Shown: positions 1-16,709, counted from the first letter of the stretch. The stretch: 64,000 bases of DNA from JALORV01 sp963766365 (GCA_963766365.1 CAVXZK010000011.1:230522-294521); one strand, 5' to 3'. Notes: generated by a model from the sequence alone, not told the origin. Numbers and translations: made by a program.

Positions 1-1
1 C

Positions 2-1840
2 GGCACCGCGTTCTTCGTGACGCTCGCGTACCTGTGCCTCGCGGCGTCGTTCATCAACAACGACTTCTCGGTGCTGAACGTTGCGACGAACTCGAACTCG
101 CAGCTGCCGCTGCAGTACCGCATCGCCGCCAGCTGGGGCTCGCACGAAGGATCGTTGCTGTTGTGGGTGCTGATGCTGGCGTGGTGGACGCTTGCGGTGG
201 CGACTTTCTCGAAGCATATGCCGGATGACATGTTGGCGCGGGTCATCGGCGTGCAGGGCCTGGTGTCGGTCGGATTCCTGCTCTTCATGCTGACGACCTC
301 GGATCCGTTCGATCGCCTGTTCCCGCCGGCGCCGGATGGCCGCGACCTGAATCCGTTGCTGCAGGACCCGGGCATGGTGTTCCACCCGCCGATGCTCTAC
401 ATGGGCTACGTCGGCTTCTCGGTGGCGTTCGCCTTCGCGATTGCGGCGCTGCTCGGCGGCAAGCTAGATGCGACGTGGGCGCGCTGGTCGCGTCCGTGGA
501 CAACGATGGCCTGGTGCTTCCTCACGCTCGGCATCGCGCTCGGCAGCTGGTGGGCGTACTACGAACTCGGCTGGGGCGGCTGGTGGTTCTGGGACCCGGT
601 CGAGAACGCCTCGTTCATGCCGTGGCTGGTCGGCACCGCGCTGATCCACTCGCTTGCGGTCACCGAGAAGCGCGGCAGCTTCAAGAGCTGGACCGTGCTG
701 CTGGCGATCTCGACGTTCTCGCTGTCGCTGCTCGGCACCTTCCTCGTGCGCTCGGGCGTGCTGACGTCGGTGCACGCGTTTGCAACCGACCCGAAGCGCG
801 GCGTTTTCATCCTCGGCTTCCTCGTCATCGTCATCGGCTGCTCGCTGGCGCTGTTCGCCTGGCGCGCGCCGAAGGTGGGCCTCGGCGGCAAGTTCGACAC
901 CGTGTCGCGCGAGTCCTTCCTGCTGATGAACAACGTGCTGCTGGCCGTAGCCTGCGCCTCGGTGCTGCTGGGCACGCTGTATCCGCTGTTCCTCGACGCG
1001 CTCAACCTCGGCAAGATCTCGGTGGGCCCGCCGTACTTCGACTCGGTGTTCGTGCCCATCATGGCGCCGCTGGTGTTCCTGATGGGCATCGGTCCGATCG
1101 CCCGCTGGAAAAAGGCCGAGTTGCCCGATCTCGCGGTGCGGCTGAAATGGGCGCTGGGCGTGAGCCTCGCGACCGCACTGATCGTTCCCTTCATCGCGGG
1201 TCGCTGGACGCCGATGATCGCGTTCGGCCTGTTCCTCGCGTTCTGGGTCATCGCGTCGGCCGCGGTCGGCATCAAGGAGCGCGTGCGGCACATCAAGGGT
1301 GGACTCTGGGCGCGGCTGGCCGCGCAGGGACGAGCCTACTGGGGCATGCAGCTCGCGCACCTCGGCGTCGCGGTGTTCATCATCGGCGTCACGCTGGTCA
1401 AGGGCTACGAGGTCGAGCGCGACGTCAGGATGGACATCGGCGACTCGGTCGCGGTCGGAAACTACAGCTTCAAGTTCGAGGGCACGCGCGAAGTGCAGGG
1501 TCCGAACTTCAGGGGCGCGCGCGGCACCGTCGAGGTGACGAAGAACGGCAAGTACGTGGAACACCTTTATCCGGAGAAGCGCATCTACAACGTGCAACAG
1601 ATGCCGATGACCGAGGCGGCGATCGACTCGAGCGTGCTCGGCGACATTTACGTCTCGCTCGGCGAGCCGGTCGCCAACGGGGCGTGGAGCGTGCGCGTCT
1701 ACTCCAAACCGTTCGTTACATGGATCTGGGGCGGCTGCGTGCTGATGGCGCTCGGTGGCCTGACGGCGCTGCTCGATCGTCGTTACCGGCTGCTGGCGCG
1801 GCGCGACGAAACCGTGCGTGGCACCCAGGCGGCGGTCTAG
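2..1840 (+). CDS. ccmF: Cytochrome c heme lyase subunit CcmF (5' end cut by window)
   Basis: Integral membrane heme-handling subunit that, with CcmH and CcmI, attaches heme to apocytochromes c in the periplasm. The reading frame is open from base 2, so the true start lies upstream; at least 612 residues are present. The family signature WGSHEGSLLLW is near the visible N-terminus, and the tryptophan-rich WWD heme-handling motif WGGWWFWDPVENASFMPW lies about 180 residues in. Many hydrophobic helices follow, then a periplasmic loop and a last helix near the C-terminus. The gene ends two bases before ccmG. E. coli NrfE is a CcmF paralogue devoted to the CxxCK heme of NrfA. Because a CxxCK nitrite reductase lies downstream, this copy could be general or dedicated; the sequence alone does not decide. 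Confidence 0.95.
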   Translation, partial: GTAFFVTLAYLCLAASFINNDFSVLNVATNSNSQLPLQYRIAASWGSHEGSLLLWVLMLAWWTLAVATFSKHMPDDMLARVIGVQGLVSVGFLLFMLTTSDPFDRLFPPAPDGRDLNPLLQDPGMVFHPPMLYMGYVGFSVAFAFAIAALLGGKLDATWARWSRPWTTMAWCFLTLGIALGSWWAYYELGWGGWWFWDPVENASFMPWLVGTALIHSLAVTEKRGSFKSWTVLLAISTFSLSLLGTFLVRSGVLTSVHAFATDPKRGVFILGFLVIVIGCSLALFAWRAPKVGLGGKFDTVSRESFLLMNNVLLAVACASVLLGTLYPLFLDALNLGKISVGPPYFDSVFVPIMAPLVFLMGIGPIARWKKAELPDLAVRLKWALGVSLATALIVPFIAGRWTPMIAFGLFLAFWVIASAAVGIKERVRHIKGGLWARLAAQGRAYWGMQLAHLGVAVFIIGVTLVKGYEVERDVRMDIGDSVAVGNYSFKFEGTREVQGPNFRGARGTVEVTKNGKYVEHLYPEKRIYNVQQMPMTEAAIDSSVLGDIYVSLGEPVANGAWSVRVYSKPFVTWIWGGCVLMALGGLTALLDRRYRLLARRDETVRGTQAAV

Positions 1841-1842
1841 TC

Positions 1843-2394
1843 ATGCGCAAGGCGCTCATCTACCTGCTGCCGCTTGCGGTCTTCCTGATCGTCGCGGTGT
1901 TCCTGCTGCGCGGGCTGTGGCTCAATCCACGCGAGGTGCCATCCCCGTTCATCGACAAGCCGGCGCCGATGTTCTCGCTGGCGCAACTGGCGCAGCCGGA
2001 GGCAAAGTTCTCGCCTGCTGACATGAAGGGGCAGGTCTGGCTGCTGAACGTCTGGGCTTCGTGGTGCGTCGCCTGCCGCCAGGAGCACCCGCTGCTGGTC
2101 GAGCTGTCGCGCAAGAAATCCGTGCCGATCATCGGCTTGAACTACAAGGACAAGCCGGACGCGGCCAAGGGCTGGCTGGCCCAGTGGGGTGACCCCTACG
2201 ACCTCTCGGTAAAGGACATCGATGGCCGTATCGGCATCGAGTACGGCGTCTACGGCGTGCCGGAAACCTTCGTCATCGACAAGAACGGCGTGATCCGCTT
2301 CAAGCAGATCGGCCCGATCACCGAGGAGATCTGGCAGAAGAAGATGCTGCCGCTGCTCGACGAACTGCGGAAGACAGGGGCCGCGGCATCATGA
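1843..2394 (+). CDS. ccmG: Thiol:disulfide oxidoreductase CcmG/DsbE
   Basis: Membrane-anchored periplasmic thioredoxin-like protein of 183 residues that keeps the CxxCH cysteines of apocytochromes (and the CcmH cysteines) reduced. One N-terminal membrane helix (about residues 5-24) is followed by a thioredoxin fold. The active site is WASWCVACRQ with Cys75 and Cys78, and the cis-proline loop YGVPETFVID comes later; both are typical of CcmG. The ATG follows the ccmF stop by two bases, and the stop codon overlaps the ccmH start (ATGA), so translation is probably coupled. Length and motif match the family well. Confidence 0.95.
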   Translation: MRKALIYLLPLAVFLIVAVFLLRGLWLNPREVPSPFIDKPAPMFSLAQLAQPEAKFSPADMKGQVWLLNVWASWCVACRQEHPLLVELSRKKSVPIIGLNYKDKPDAAKGWLAQWGDPYDLSVKDIDGRIGIEYGVYGVPETFVIDKNGVIRFKQIGPITEEIWQKKMLPLLDELRKTGAAAS

Positions 2395-2864
2395 GAAAGA
2401 TTCTCGCCTTCCTGCTCCTCGGATGCCTGCCGTTGCTGGCGCACTCGTCGACCGAGCCGACGATGCTCGATCCGGTCTCGCAGAAACGCCTCGTCGATCT
2501 CTCGGCGCAGCTGCGCTGCCTGGTGTGCCAGAACCAGTCGATCGCCGAATCGAACGCCGAACTGGCGGTCGACCTGCGCAATCAGATCAACGAGCAGATC
2601 AAGCTCGGCCGCTCCGACAAGGAGATCGTCGACTTCATGGTGACGCGCTACGGCGACTTCGTGCTGTACCGGCCGCCGTTCAAGGCGACGACGGCGCTGC
2701 TGTGGATCGGACCGATCGCGCTGCTGCTGCTCGCCGTGCTGGTCTTCTACCGCACGCTGGTGAGCCGCCGCGCGCGTGTCGATGAACGTCCGCTCACCGA
2801 TGCTGAGCGCGCCGAGGCGCAACGCATGCTTGCTTCCACCGCACAGAACAAGAACCCATCGTGA
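2391..2864 (+). CDS. ccmH: Cytochrome c maturation protein CcmH (CycL/NrfF type)
   Basis: Membrane-bound apocytochrome thioreduction subunit of the heme ligation complex, 157 residues. A signal peptide (residues 1-20) precedes the invariant LRCLVCQNQS motif (Cys43, Cys46). A single transmembrane helix lies around residues 103-123. This is the short form, lacking the fused TPR part of E. coli CcmH, which is encoded separately next door as CcmI. The start overlaps the ccmG stop, and the stop overlaps the GTG start of ccmI. NrfF is the dedicated homologue in nrf systems and cannot be told apart from CcmH by the motif alone. Confidence 0.94.
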   Translation: MRKILAFLLLGCLPLLAHSSTEPTMLDPVSQKRLVDLSAQLRCLVCQNQSIAESNAELAVDLRNQINEQIKLGRSDKEIVDFMVTRYGDFVLYRPPFKATTALLWIGPIALLLLAVLVFYRTLVSRRARVDERPLTDAERAEAQRMLASTAQNKNPS

Positions 2865-4162
2865 CTGCCTTCATTGCCATCGCCACCGTCATGGTGGTCA
2901 TTGCCCTGGCGTGGCTACTGTGGCCGCTGCTGCGCGCCGGGCGCCGCGCCACGGTCGAGCGCCACATCGCCAACGCGACGATCTACCGCGACCAGTTCGC
3001 CGACCTCGATGCGGACCTCCGGCGCGGCACGCTCTCCGAGTCGCAGTACGCCGAGGCGAAAGCCGAACTGGAAAGGCGCCTGCTGGACGAAGGCCGCGCC
3101 GAAGGGCCGGTGAACACCGGTGCGCCAGTGACCGCGAGCCGGACGACAGCCATCGTCGTCGCGCTCGCCGTTCCGCTGCTGGCGGGGCTGCTGTACTGGA
3201 AGCTCGGCGCGCCCGATGCCTTCTCGCCGCTGGCCACTCGGGTCGACGACGCGCACAAGATGACGGCGGGGCAGGTCGAGGAGATGGTGCAGCAACTCGC
3301 CGCCAAGCTGGAGAAAGAGCCCGACAACATCGAAGGCCGGGTGCTGCTCGCCAAGACCTACTACACGATGCGCAAGTTTTCTGAGGCGGCGGTGGTCTAC
3401 GAAAGGCTGAACAAGCTCGTGCCCAACGAGCCTGACCTGATGACGGACTATGCCGACGCGCTGGCAATGAGTCACGGGCGCAGCCTCGAGGGCAAGCCGC
3501 TCGAACTGGTGAACGCCGCGCTGAAGGTCGATCCGACGCACTGGAAGGCGCTGGCGATGGCCGGCACGGCAGCGTTCAACCGCAAGGACTACAAGGTGGC
3601 CGTCGAGTACTGGGAGAAGCTGCGAGCGACGCAGCCCGCGGATTCCCAGATCGGTCAGCAGATCACCGCCAGCATCAACGAGGCGCGGCAGCTCGGCGGC
3701 ATGTCGCCGGCCACGGAAATGGCGGCGGCGCCGAAGGGCGCGCCGGCGAAGGCCGCTCCGCCCGTCGCGGCGGCGCCAGCAGCGGCTGCGACAACGAAGG
3801 CCGCCGCGGCGTCCATTGGGACGACCATCGGCGGCACGGTGAACTTGTCCGATGCAGTCAAGGCCAAGGTGGCGCCGACCGACACGGTGTTCATTTTCGC
3901 TCGCGCGGCAGAAGGCTCGCGCATGCCGCTCGCCCTGACCAGCGTGAAAGTCTCCGAGCTTCCGGCGAAGTTCACGCTCGATGACACGATGGGAATGTCT
4001 CCGGACATGAAGCTGTCGTCGGTGCCATCGCTGATCGTCGGCGCGCGGGTGTCTAAGTCCGGCAGGCCGATGCCGTCGAGCGGCGATCTCGAAGGACTTT
4101 CCAAGCCCGTCGCGCTCGGCACCAAGGACGTGGCTGTCACGATCGATCGCGTCCTGCCCTGA
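2861..4162 (+). CDS. ccmI: Cytochrome c biogenesis protein CcmI (CycH), TPR
   Basis: Apocytochrome-binding chaperone of the heme lyase complex, 433 residues, starting at a GTG that overlaps the ccmH stop. Two N-terminal membrane helices (about residues 3-23 and 93-113) flank a cytoplasmic stretch. TPR repeats (about 130-270) follow, then an Ala/Pro-rich linker and a periplasmic C-terminal domain (about 320-433), as in full-length CcmI. It ends the tight ccmFGHI run; the next gene is 135 bases away with its own upstream region. A shorter paralogue covering the membrane and TPR part only is found at 6111-6797. Confidence 0.92.
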   Translation: MTAFIAIATVMVVIALAWLLWPLLRAGRRATVERHIANATIYRDQFADLDADLRRGTLSESQYAEAKAELERRLLDEGRAEGPVNTGAPVTASRTTAIVVALAVPLLAGLLYWKLGAPDAFSPLATRVDDAHKMTAGQVEEMVQQLAAKLEKEPDNIEGRVLLAKTYYTMRKFSEAAVVYERLNKLVPNEPDLMTDYADALAMSHGRSLEGKPLELVNAALKVDPTHWKALAMAGTAAFNRKDYKVAVEYWEKLRATQPADSQIGQQITASINEARQLGGMSPATEMAAAPKGAPAKAAPPVAAAPAAAATTKAAAASIGTTIGGTVNLSDAVKAKVAPTDTVFIFARAAEGSRMPLALTSVKVSELPAKFTLDDTMGMSPDMKLSSVPSLIVGARVSKSGRPMPSSGDLEGLSKPVALGTKDVAVTIDRVLP

Positions 4163-4179
4163 CCTGTCGCCCGCGCCGC

Positions 4180-4195
4180 TACCTCCGTCGAGGTA
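4180..4195. promoter_or_regulatory. NarL/NarP-like 7-2-7 palindrome upstream of nitrite reductase
   Basis: The 16-base perfect palindrome TACCTCCGTCGAGGTA fits the NarL/NarP arrangement TACYYMT-N2-AKRRGTA at 12 of 14 defined positions; the two inner T/A positions are C/G. Its centre is 39 bases upstream of the centre of the FNR-like box and 110 bases before the reductase start codon. It lies just after ccmI, in the only sizeable gap before the reductase. The assignment rests on pattern and context only. Confidence 0.45.
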
Positions 4196-4219
4196 TCCCG
4201 ACTGGGCGTCCGGTCGCGT

Positions 4220-4233
4220 TTGATGGCAGTCAA
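4220..4233. promoter_or_regulatory. FNR/Dnr-type box upstream of nitrite reductase
   Basis: TTGATGGCAGTCAA matches the FNR-family consensus TTGAT-N4-ATCAA at nine of ten defined bases. If it acts as a class II site (centre at -41.5), transcription would start near base 4268, leaving a 30-base leader before the ATG at 4298. A weak -10 candidate (CACACT) lies at 4256-4261. It could equally bind a nitric-oxide-responsive Dnr/NnrR protein, which uses the same motif. Confidence 0.55.
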
Positions 4234-4297
4234 TCGTCCGGCTAGACCCGCTCCGCACACTTGACCCCGATACGTTCCAAGTCGTTTCGGGGGAAAC

Positions 4298-6016
4298 ATG
4301 AAGAAGAAAACGACGCTCCTGCGCGCGGTGCAGGCAGCTGCATTGGCAACATTCCTGCTCGCGCCGGCGTGGGCGCAACAGGCTGCGGCACCCGCCAAGC
4401 CTGCGGCAAAGGCCACACCGGCCGCGGCCAAGCCGGCGAAGCTCGATGCTTCGGGCTGTTTCGGCTGCCACGCACCGGTCAAGGAGTTCCACGACGCCGG
4501 CAAGCACAAGGGCCTGGCGTGCACTTCGTGCCATAGCGGCATCGAGAGTCACCTCGGCAATCCGTCGACGCGCCCGACGACGTCGACCGATCCGGCAACC
4601 TGCGGCGGTTGCCACAAGAACCAGTTCGACACCGCCTACCAGATGGACTGGAATCGCACGGGTCGCTTCGAGAAGAAGCAGATGACCGGGCCGTCGCCCA
4701 ATCCGGCGTTCGACCTGCTGATGACGCCGCACGGCTTCACACGCGAGCACAACCTGCCGCGCTCGCATGCGTTCATGGTGCTGGACCAGTTTGTCGTCGA
4801 CCGCGGTTTCGGCGGGCGTTTCTCGCCGAAGGAAAGCTGGCGCTATCTCGCGAAGCCCGGCGGCAACTTCAAGGTCTGGGACGTCATCCAGGACAACTAC
4901 CCCGAAAACACGGACCACAAGCCGTTCAAGCCGGGCACCGCTGCAGCGGCGAACCCGGTGTGCGTCTCCTGCAAGACGCAGGACCACATTCTCGACTGGG
5001 CCTACATGGGCGACCCGGTGCCGGGGGCCAGGTGGAGCCGCTCGTCGAAGGTGGTCGAGTTCGTCAAGTCAGTGAATCACGCGAACAACTGCATCTTCTG
5101 CCACGACCCGCACGCCGCCAAGCCGCGCGTGGTGCGCGATGCGCTGATCCAGGCGTTGACCCGCAAGGACTTCCCGACGCTGTACTCGGAGGACGCGAAC
5201 AAGACCAAGTTCGAAGTCAAGGACATGGGCGTGCGCGGCTTCAACCGCAAGATCGCGATGCTCGAGAAGTACGACAGCAAACTGCAGTGCGCGCAGTGCC
5301 ACGTCGAATACAACTGCAACCCGGGCATCGATCCGAAGACCGGTGCAGCGATCGGCATGGCGGATCAGCGCACCAACGTGTTCCCGCTGGTGGCTGTCAC
5401 CAACATCACCAAGTTCTATGACAGCATCAACTTCCGCGACTTCCGTCACTTCCAGACCGGCGCGTTGCTGACGAAGATGCAGCACCCGGACGCCGAGGTG
5501 TTCTGGAACTCGAAGCACGACAAGGCCGGTGTGCAGTGCGCGTCGTGCCACATGCCGAAGGTCACGGATCCGAAGACCAAGAAGACCTTCACGTCGCACT
5601 GGCAGACTAATCCGAAGCACTACGTCAAAGAGACCTGCCTGACCTGCCACACGGACTGGAAGGAGGAGCAGGCCAAGTATGTGATGGAGTCGATGGCCTC
5701 GCACTATGCAGGCAAGGTGCGGCATGCCGAGTTCTGGCTGACGCAGCTGATCAATACCTTCGGCGAAGTGCAGGGCGCGGGACTGGACGACGCGACGCTG
5801 AACTCGGCGCGCGCCAAGCACACCGAGGCCCATGCGAACTGGGAATGGTGGACGGCTTCCAATGGCTCGGCCTTCCATAACCTGGACCAGGCCAAGGAGT
5901 CGCTGGCGAAGTCGGCTGCCGCATCCCAGGAGGGGATCAAGATCCTGCGTGATGCGGTTGTGGCGAAGCGCAAGGCCGCCGCACCCGCTGCGGCACCGCC
6001 TGCACCGGCAAAGTAG
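4298..6016 (+). CDS. Octaheme cytochrome c nitrite reductase (ammonia-forming)
   Basis: Periplasmic enzyme of 572 residues with signal peptide (1-26), expected to reduce nitrite to ammonia with six electrons. Eight heme sites are seen: CxxCH at Cys54, 75, 102, 265, 331, 414 and 447, plus one CxxCK (Cys222, Cys225, Lys226) whose lysine ligates the catalytic heme. The NrfA-like stretch CAQCHVEYNC carries Tyr338 and Cys340, two apart like the Tyr303-Cys305 crosslink of the Thioalkalivibrio octaheme enzyme. His396 (KMQHPDAE) and Arg169 fit its catalytic His361 and Arg131 at nearly constant offset (numbers from memory). NrfA itself has five hemes, and octaheme hydroxylamine oxidoreductases lack CxxCK, so this family fits best. 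The gene stands alone between FNR/NarP-like sites and a strong terminator, with heme lyase genes on both sides. Confidence 0.92.
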   Translation: MKKKTTLLRAVQAAALATFLLAPAWAQQAAAPAKPAAKATPAAAKPAKLDASGCFGCHAPVKEFHDAGKHKGLACTSCHSGIESHLGNPSTRPTTSTDPATCGGCHKNQFDTAYQMDWNRTGRFEKKQMTGPSPNPAFDLLMTPHGFTREHNLPRSHAFMVLDQFVVDRGFGGRFSPKESWRYLAKPGGNFKVWDVIQDNYPENTDHKPFKPGTAAAANPVCVSCKTQDHILDWAYMGDPVPGARWSRSSKVVEFVKSVNHANNCIFCHDPHAAKPRVVRDALIQALTRKDFPTLYSEDANKTKFEVKDMGVRGFNRKIAMLEKYDSKLQCAQCHVEYNCNPGIDPKTGAAIGMADQRTNVFPLVAVTNITKFYDSINFRDFRHFQTGALLTKMQHPDAEVFWNSKHDKAGVQCASCHMPKVTDPKTKKTFTSHWQTNPKHYVKETCLTCHTDWKEEQAKYVMESMASHYAGKVRHAEFWLTQLINTFGEVQGAGLDDATLNSARAKHTEAHANWEWWTASNGSAFHNLDQAKESLAKSAAASQEGIKILRDAVVAKRKAAAPAAAPPAPAK

Positions 6017-6031
6017 GGCACCTGCCACGTC

Positions 6032-6060
6032 AAGGGGCGGAGGCGACTCCGCCCCTTTTT
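6032..6060 (+). terminator. Rho-independent terminator after the nitrite reductase
   Basis: An 11-base perfect stem (AAGGGGCGGAG with CTCCGCCCCTT) closes on a GCGA tetraloop and is followed directly by a run of T. It lies 16 bases after the reductase stop, so the NrfG-like gene downstream depends on read-through or its own promoter. Confidence 0.9.
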
Positions 6061-6110
6061 GTTGGCCGGACCGGACCGCGTCCGGTTCCTGGCAATCGAT
6101 AATCCGCGAC

Positions 6111-6797
6111 GTGACTTCCACTTCGATGGTGTTCTGGGGCCTGGCACTGCTGCTGACCGCTGCAGCGCTCGGGTTCGTGCTGCAGGGTCTGCTCCGCGGA
6201 GGCGGCACTCGCCGCAGAGCTGTGGTCTGGGTGATCGCAGCCGCCGTGCCGCTCGCGGCGGCGGCCCTGTACTACGCCTTCGGTACGCCGCAGGCCGTGG
6301 ACGCTTCTTCGGAGCTCGGACCGGACATCGCGCCGACGACCGCGGCTGATTACGTCACGCGCCTGGAAGCCCACCTGAAGCGCCAGCCGCGCGACGCGCG
6401 CGGCTGGGTGCTTCTCGGGCGCGCGCACGCCGAAGCCAACCGTTTCGACGCCGCCGCCGTCGCGTTCGTGCAGGCGATGGCGGTTTCGCCCGACAAGGTG
6501 GCCAAGGATCCGGCGGTCCTGTGCGAGTACGCCGACGTGCTGGCAATACAGCAGGAGGGCCGCCTGAGCGGCAAACCGCTGCAACTGGTCACGCGGGCGC
6601 TCGAACTCAACAGCCGGCACCCGATGGCGCTGGAGATGGCCGGCAGCGCCGCCTACGAAGAGGGGCGCTATGACGACGCAACGCGGTATTGGGGAGAACT
6701 GCTGCCTCAACTGCGACCGGGCACGCGCCGGCACGCCGAACTGACGGCCGCGATTGAACGAGCGCGGCTGCAGGCGCAATCATCGCCGCAGCGCTAG
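6111..6797 (+). CDS. NrfG/CcmI-like membrane TPR protein
   Basis: Second CcmI-family protein in the window, 228 residues from a GTG start (an in-frame ATG lies 15 bases later). Two membrane helices (about residues 6-30 and 38-60) precede TPR repeats (about 80-215). It lines up with the TPR part of the upstream CcmI: compare SGKPLQLVTRALELN here with EGKPLELVNAALKVD there. It lacks the periplasmic C-terminal domain. E. coli NrfG is the TPR partner that, with NrfE and NrfF, attaches heme to the CxxCK site of NrfA, so a dedicated role for the octaheme reductase upstream is inferred. The start is uncertain because a terminator lies 51 bases upstream and no clear ribosome-binding site is seen. Confidence 0.8.
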   Translation: MTSTSMVFWGLALLLTAAALGFVLQGLLRGGGTRRRAVVWVIAAAVPLAAAALYYAFGTPQAVDASSELGPDIAPTTAADYVTRLEAHLKRQPRDARGWVLLGRAHAEANRFDAAAVAFVQAMAVSPDKVAKDPAVLCEYADVLAIQQEGRLSGKPLQLVTRALELNSRHPMALEMAGSAAYEEGRYDDATRYWGELLPQLRPGTRRHAELTAAIERARLQAQSSPQR

Positions 6798-6820
6798 GCG
6801 TCGACGCCGGCATTTTTGGA

Positions 6821-6843
6821 GCGCCCGTCTTGCGATCGGGCGC
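6821..6843. other. Inverted repeat between NrfG-like gene and giant kinase
   Basis: GCGCCCG and CGGGCGC form a 7-base stem with a 9-base loop, 24 bases after the NrfG-like stop. There is no T run after it, so it is at best a weak terminator. The rest of the 175-base gap up to 6973 shows no recognisable site. Confidence 0.35.
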
Positions 6844-6972
6844 CCTGCGAGTCGGTCATCGACTTTCCTGACTGCCTTGCCTACAGTGTCGCGTCGTCGA
6901 AGGCGAAGTCGACCTGGCCACAACGGTCGGACCGGCGAGTGCTCGGACAGCAGGCGACAGGACTGACCAACG

Positions 6973-15321
<8,349 letters not shown>

Positions 15322-15322
15322 C

Positions 15323-15670
15323 ATGACGTCGTCCGCTATCGACCTGGCCCGCTATGCCGAGCTGCAGGACACTGCCGGGGCCGACTTCGTCGTGGAACTC
15401 GTCGACACGTTCCTGCAGGAAGCGCCGGGGATGCTGGCCGAACTGCGCGCCGCCCGCGTTGCCGCGGATGCCGACCGCTTCCGGCGCGCGGCGCACTCGC
15501 TCAAGTCGAACAGCCACACCTTCGGCGCACTGGCCCTGGGCGCACTTGCCCGCGACCTGGAACTGGCCGGCATGAGCGCCGACGCCTCGCAGGAGGCCGT
15601 GCGCCTCGACGCACTCGAGGCCGAGTACGCGCGCACGGCTGCCGCCCTGAAAGCGCTGCGCCATGGCTGA
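15323..15670 (+). CDS. HPt phosphotransfer protein
   Basis: Small helical phosphotransfer protein of 115 residues. The HPt signature AAHSLKSNSHTFGA places the phospho-accepting histidine at residue 58. It has no other domain. It starts one base after the giant hybrid kinase and overlaps the start of the receiver-cyclase by eight bases, so it most likely carries phosphate from the kinase's receivers to that cyclase. Free-standing HPt genes between a hybrid kinase and an output regulator are a familiar layout. Confidence 0.9.
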   Translation: MTSSAIDLARYAELQDTAGADFVVELVDTFLQEAPGMLAELRAARVAADADRFRRAAHSLKSNSHTFGALALGALARDLELAGMSADASQEAVRLDALEAEYARTAAALKALRHG

Positions 15671-16709
15671 ACGCGGCGCGCGCCTGCTGGTCGTCGACGA
15701 CAACAAGGTCAACCGGCTGCTGCTTGCACGCACGCTGGAACTGCAGGGGCACAGTGTGGCCCTCGCGGAGAACGGTCGCGTCGCGCTGGAAATGCTGCGG
15801 CGCGAGCCCTTCGACCTGCTGTTGCTCGACATCGAGATGCCCGAGATGGACGGCCTGCAGGTCATGGAGCAGCTGAAGTCCGACCTGCAGTTGCGCGACC
15901 TGCCGGTCATCGTGACCTCGGCCATCGAGGGGCTCGACAACGTCGTGCGCTGCATCGAGCTGGGCGCCGAGGATTACCTGCACAAGCCGGTCAATCCGGT
16001 GCTGCTGAAGGCGCGTCTTGGGGCCAGCCTTGAGAAGAAGCGCCTGCGCGACCAGCAGAAGGAACTGGTACGCCGTTTTGCGACGCGCGAAGTCGCGCAG
16101 GATCTCGATGCCTCGGGTTTCGCGCTTGGGGGACACCGCGTGCAGGCGACTGCGATGTTCTCCGACATCCGTGGTTTCACGGCGATGGCGGAACAGCTGC
16201 CTCCAGAGGAGACGATCGAACTGCTGAACACTTACTACACGCTGATGTTCGATGCGATCAGCGGGCAGGGCGGCGTCGTCAACCAAATGGTGGGCGACGG
16301 ACTGATGGCGATCTTCGGGGCGCCGCTGCCACTGGCCGACCCGTGCGGCGCCGCGGTCAAGGCTGCGCTGGAGATGATCGAAATGATCGATCTGTACAAC
16401 CGCGAGCCCGATCGAATCGGCAAGCCGCCGATCGAGATCGGCATCGGCATTGCGTCGGGCGACCTGATCGCCGGCTATACGGGCACGCAACAGCGCGCGA
16501 CCTACACCTGCGTCGGTGACGCCGTGAACGTGGCGGCCCGACTCGAAGCGCAAACGAAGGTCGTGGGCCACGCGGTCCTGGTCGACGGCGCTACGCGAAG
16601 TGGGCTTGCGCAGCGGTGCTGCTTCGAACCCCTGGGAGCGCTGTCGCTCAAGGGAAAAGGCCAGGCGGTTGAAGTATTTGCGGTGCAACTCGGACAGAAG
16701 GTTGTATAG
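15663..16709 (+). CDS. Response regulator fused to class III nucleotide cyclase
   Basis: 348-residue output protein of the upstream phosphorelay. Residues 1-120 form a receiver with phospho-Asp56 (LLLLDIEMPEMDG). Residues about 160-340 are a class III adenylate/guanylate cyclase domain. Metal-binding aspartates are Asp168 (MFSDIRGFT) and Asp212 (MVGDGLMAIFG), and the transition-state pair is Asn289 and Arg293 (AVNVAARLE), so catalysis should be possible. At the usual purine-selecting lysine position there is Gln208 (VNQMVGD), with Thr282 as its partner. The substrate is therefore not certain, though cAMP is the first guess. No terminator is seen after it. Confidence 0.88.
   Translation: MAERGARLLVVDDNKVNRLLLARTLELQGHSVALAENGRVALEMLRREPFDLLLLDIEMPEMDGLQVMEQLKSDLQLRDLPVIVTSAIEGLDNVVRCIELGAEDYLHKPVNPVLLKARLGASLEKKRLRDQQKELVRRFATREVAQDLDASGFALGGHRVQATAMFSDIRGFTAMAEQLPPEETIELLNTYYTLMFDAISGQGGVVNQMVGDGLMAIFGAPLPLADPCGAAVKAALEMIEMIDLYNREPDRIGKPPIEIGIGIASGDLIAGYTGTQQRATYTCVGDAVNVAARLEAQTKVVGHAVLVDGATRSGLAQRCCFEPLGALSLKGKGQAVEVFAVQLGQKVV

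Noticed and set aside
475..1842. Long plus-strand frame overlapping ccmF that runs into ccmG
   Set aside because: The ccmF frame has the family motifs; the alternative has none before ccmG begins.
2915..4987. 690-codon open frame on the minus strand opposite ccmI and the reductase
   Set aside because: Arg/His-rich, no motif, and exactly opposite two well-supported genes; an effect of high GC content.
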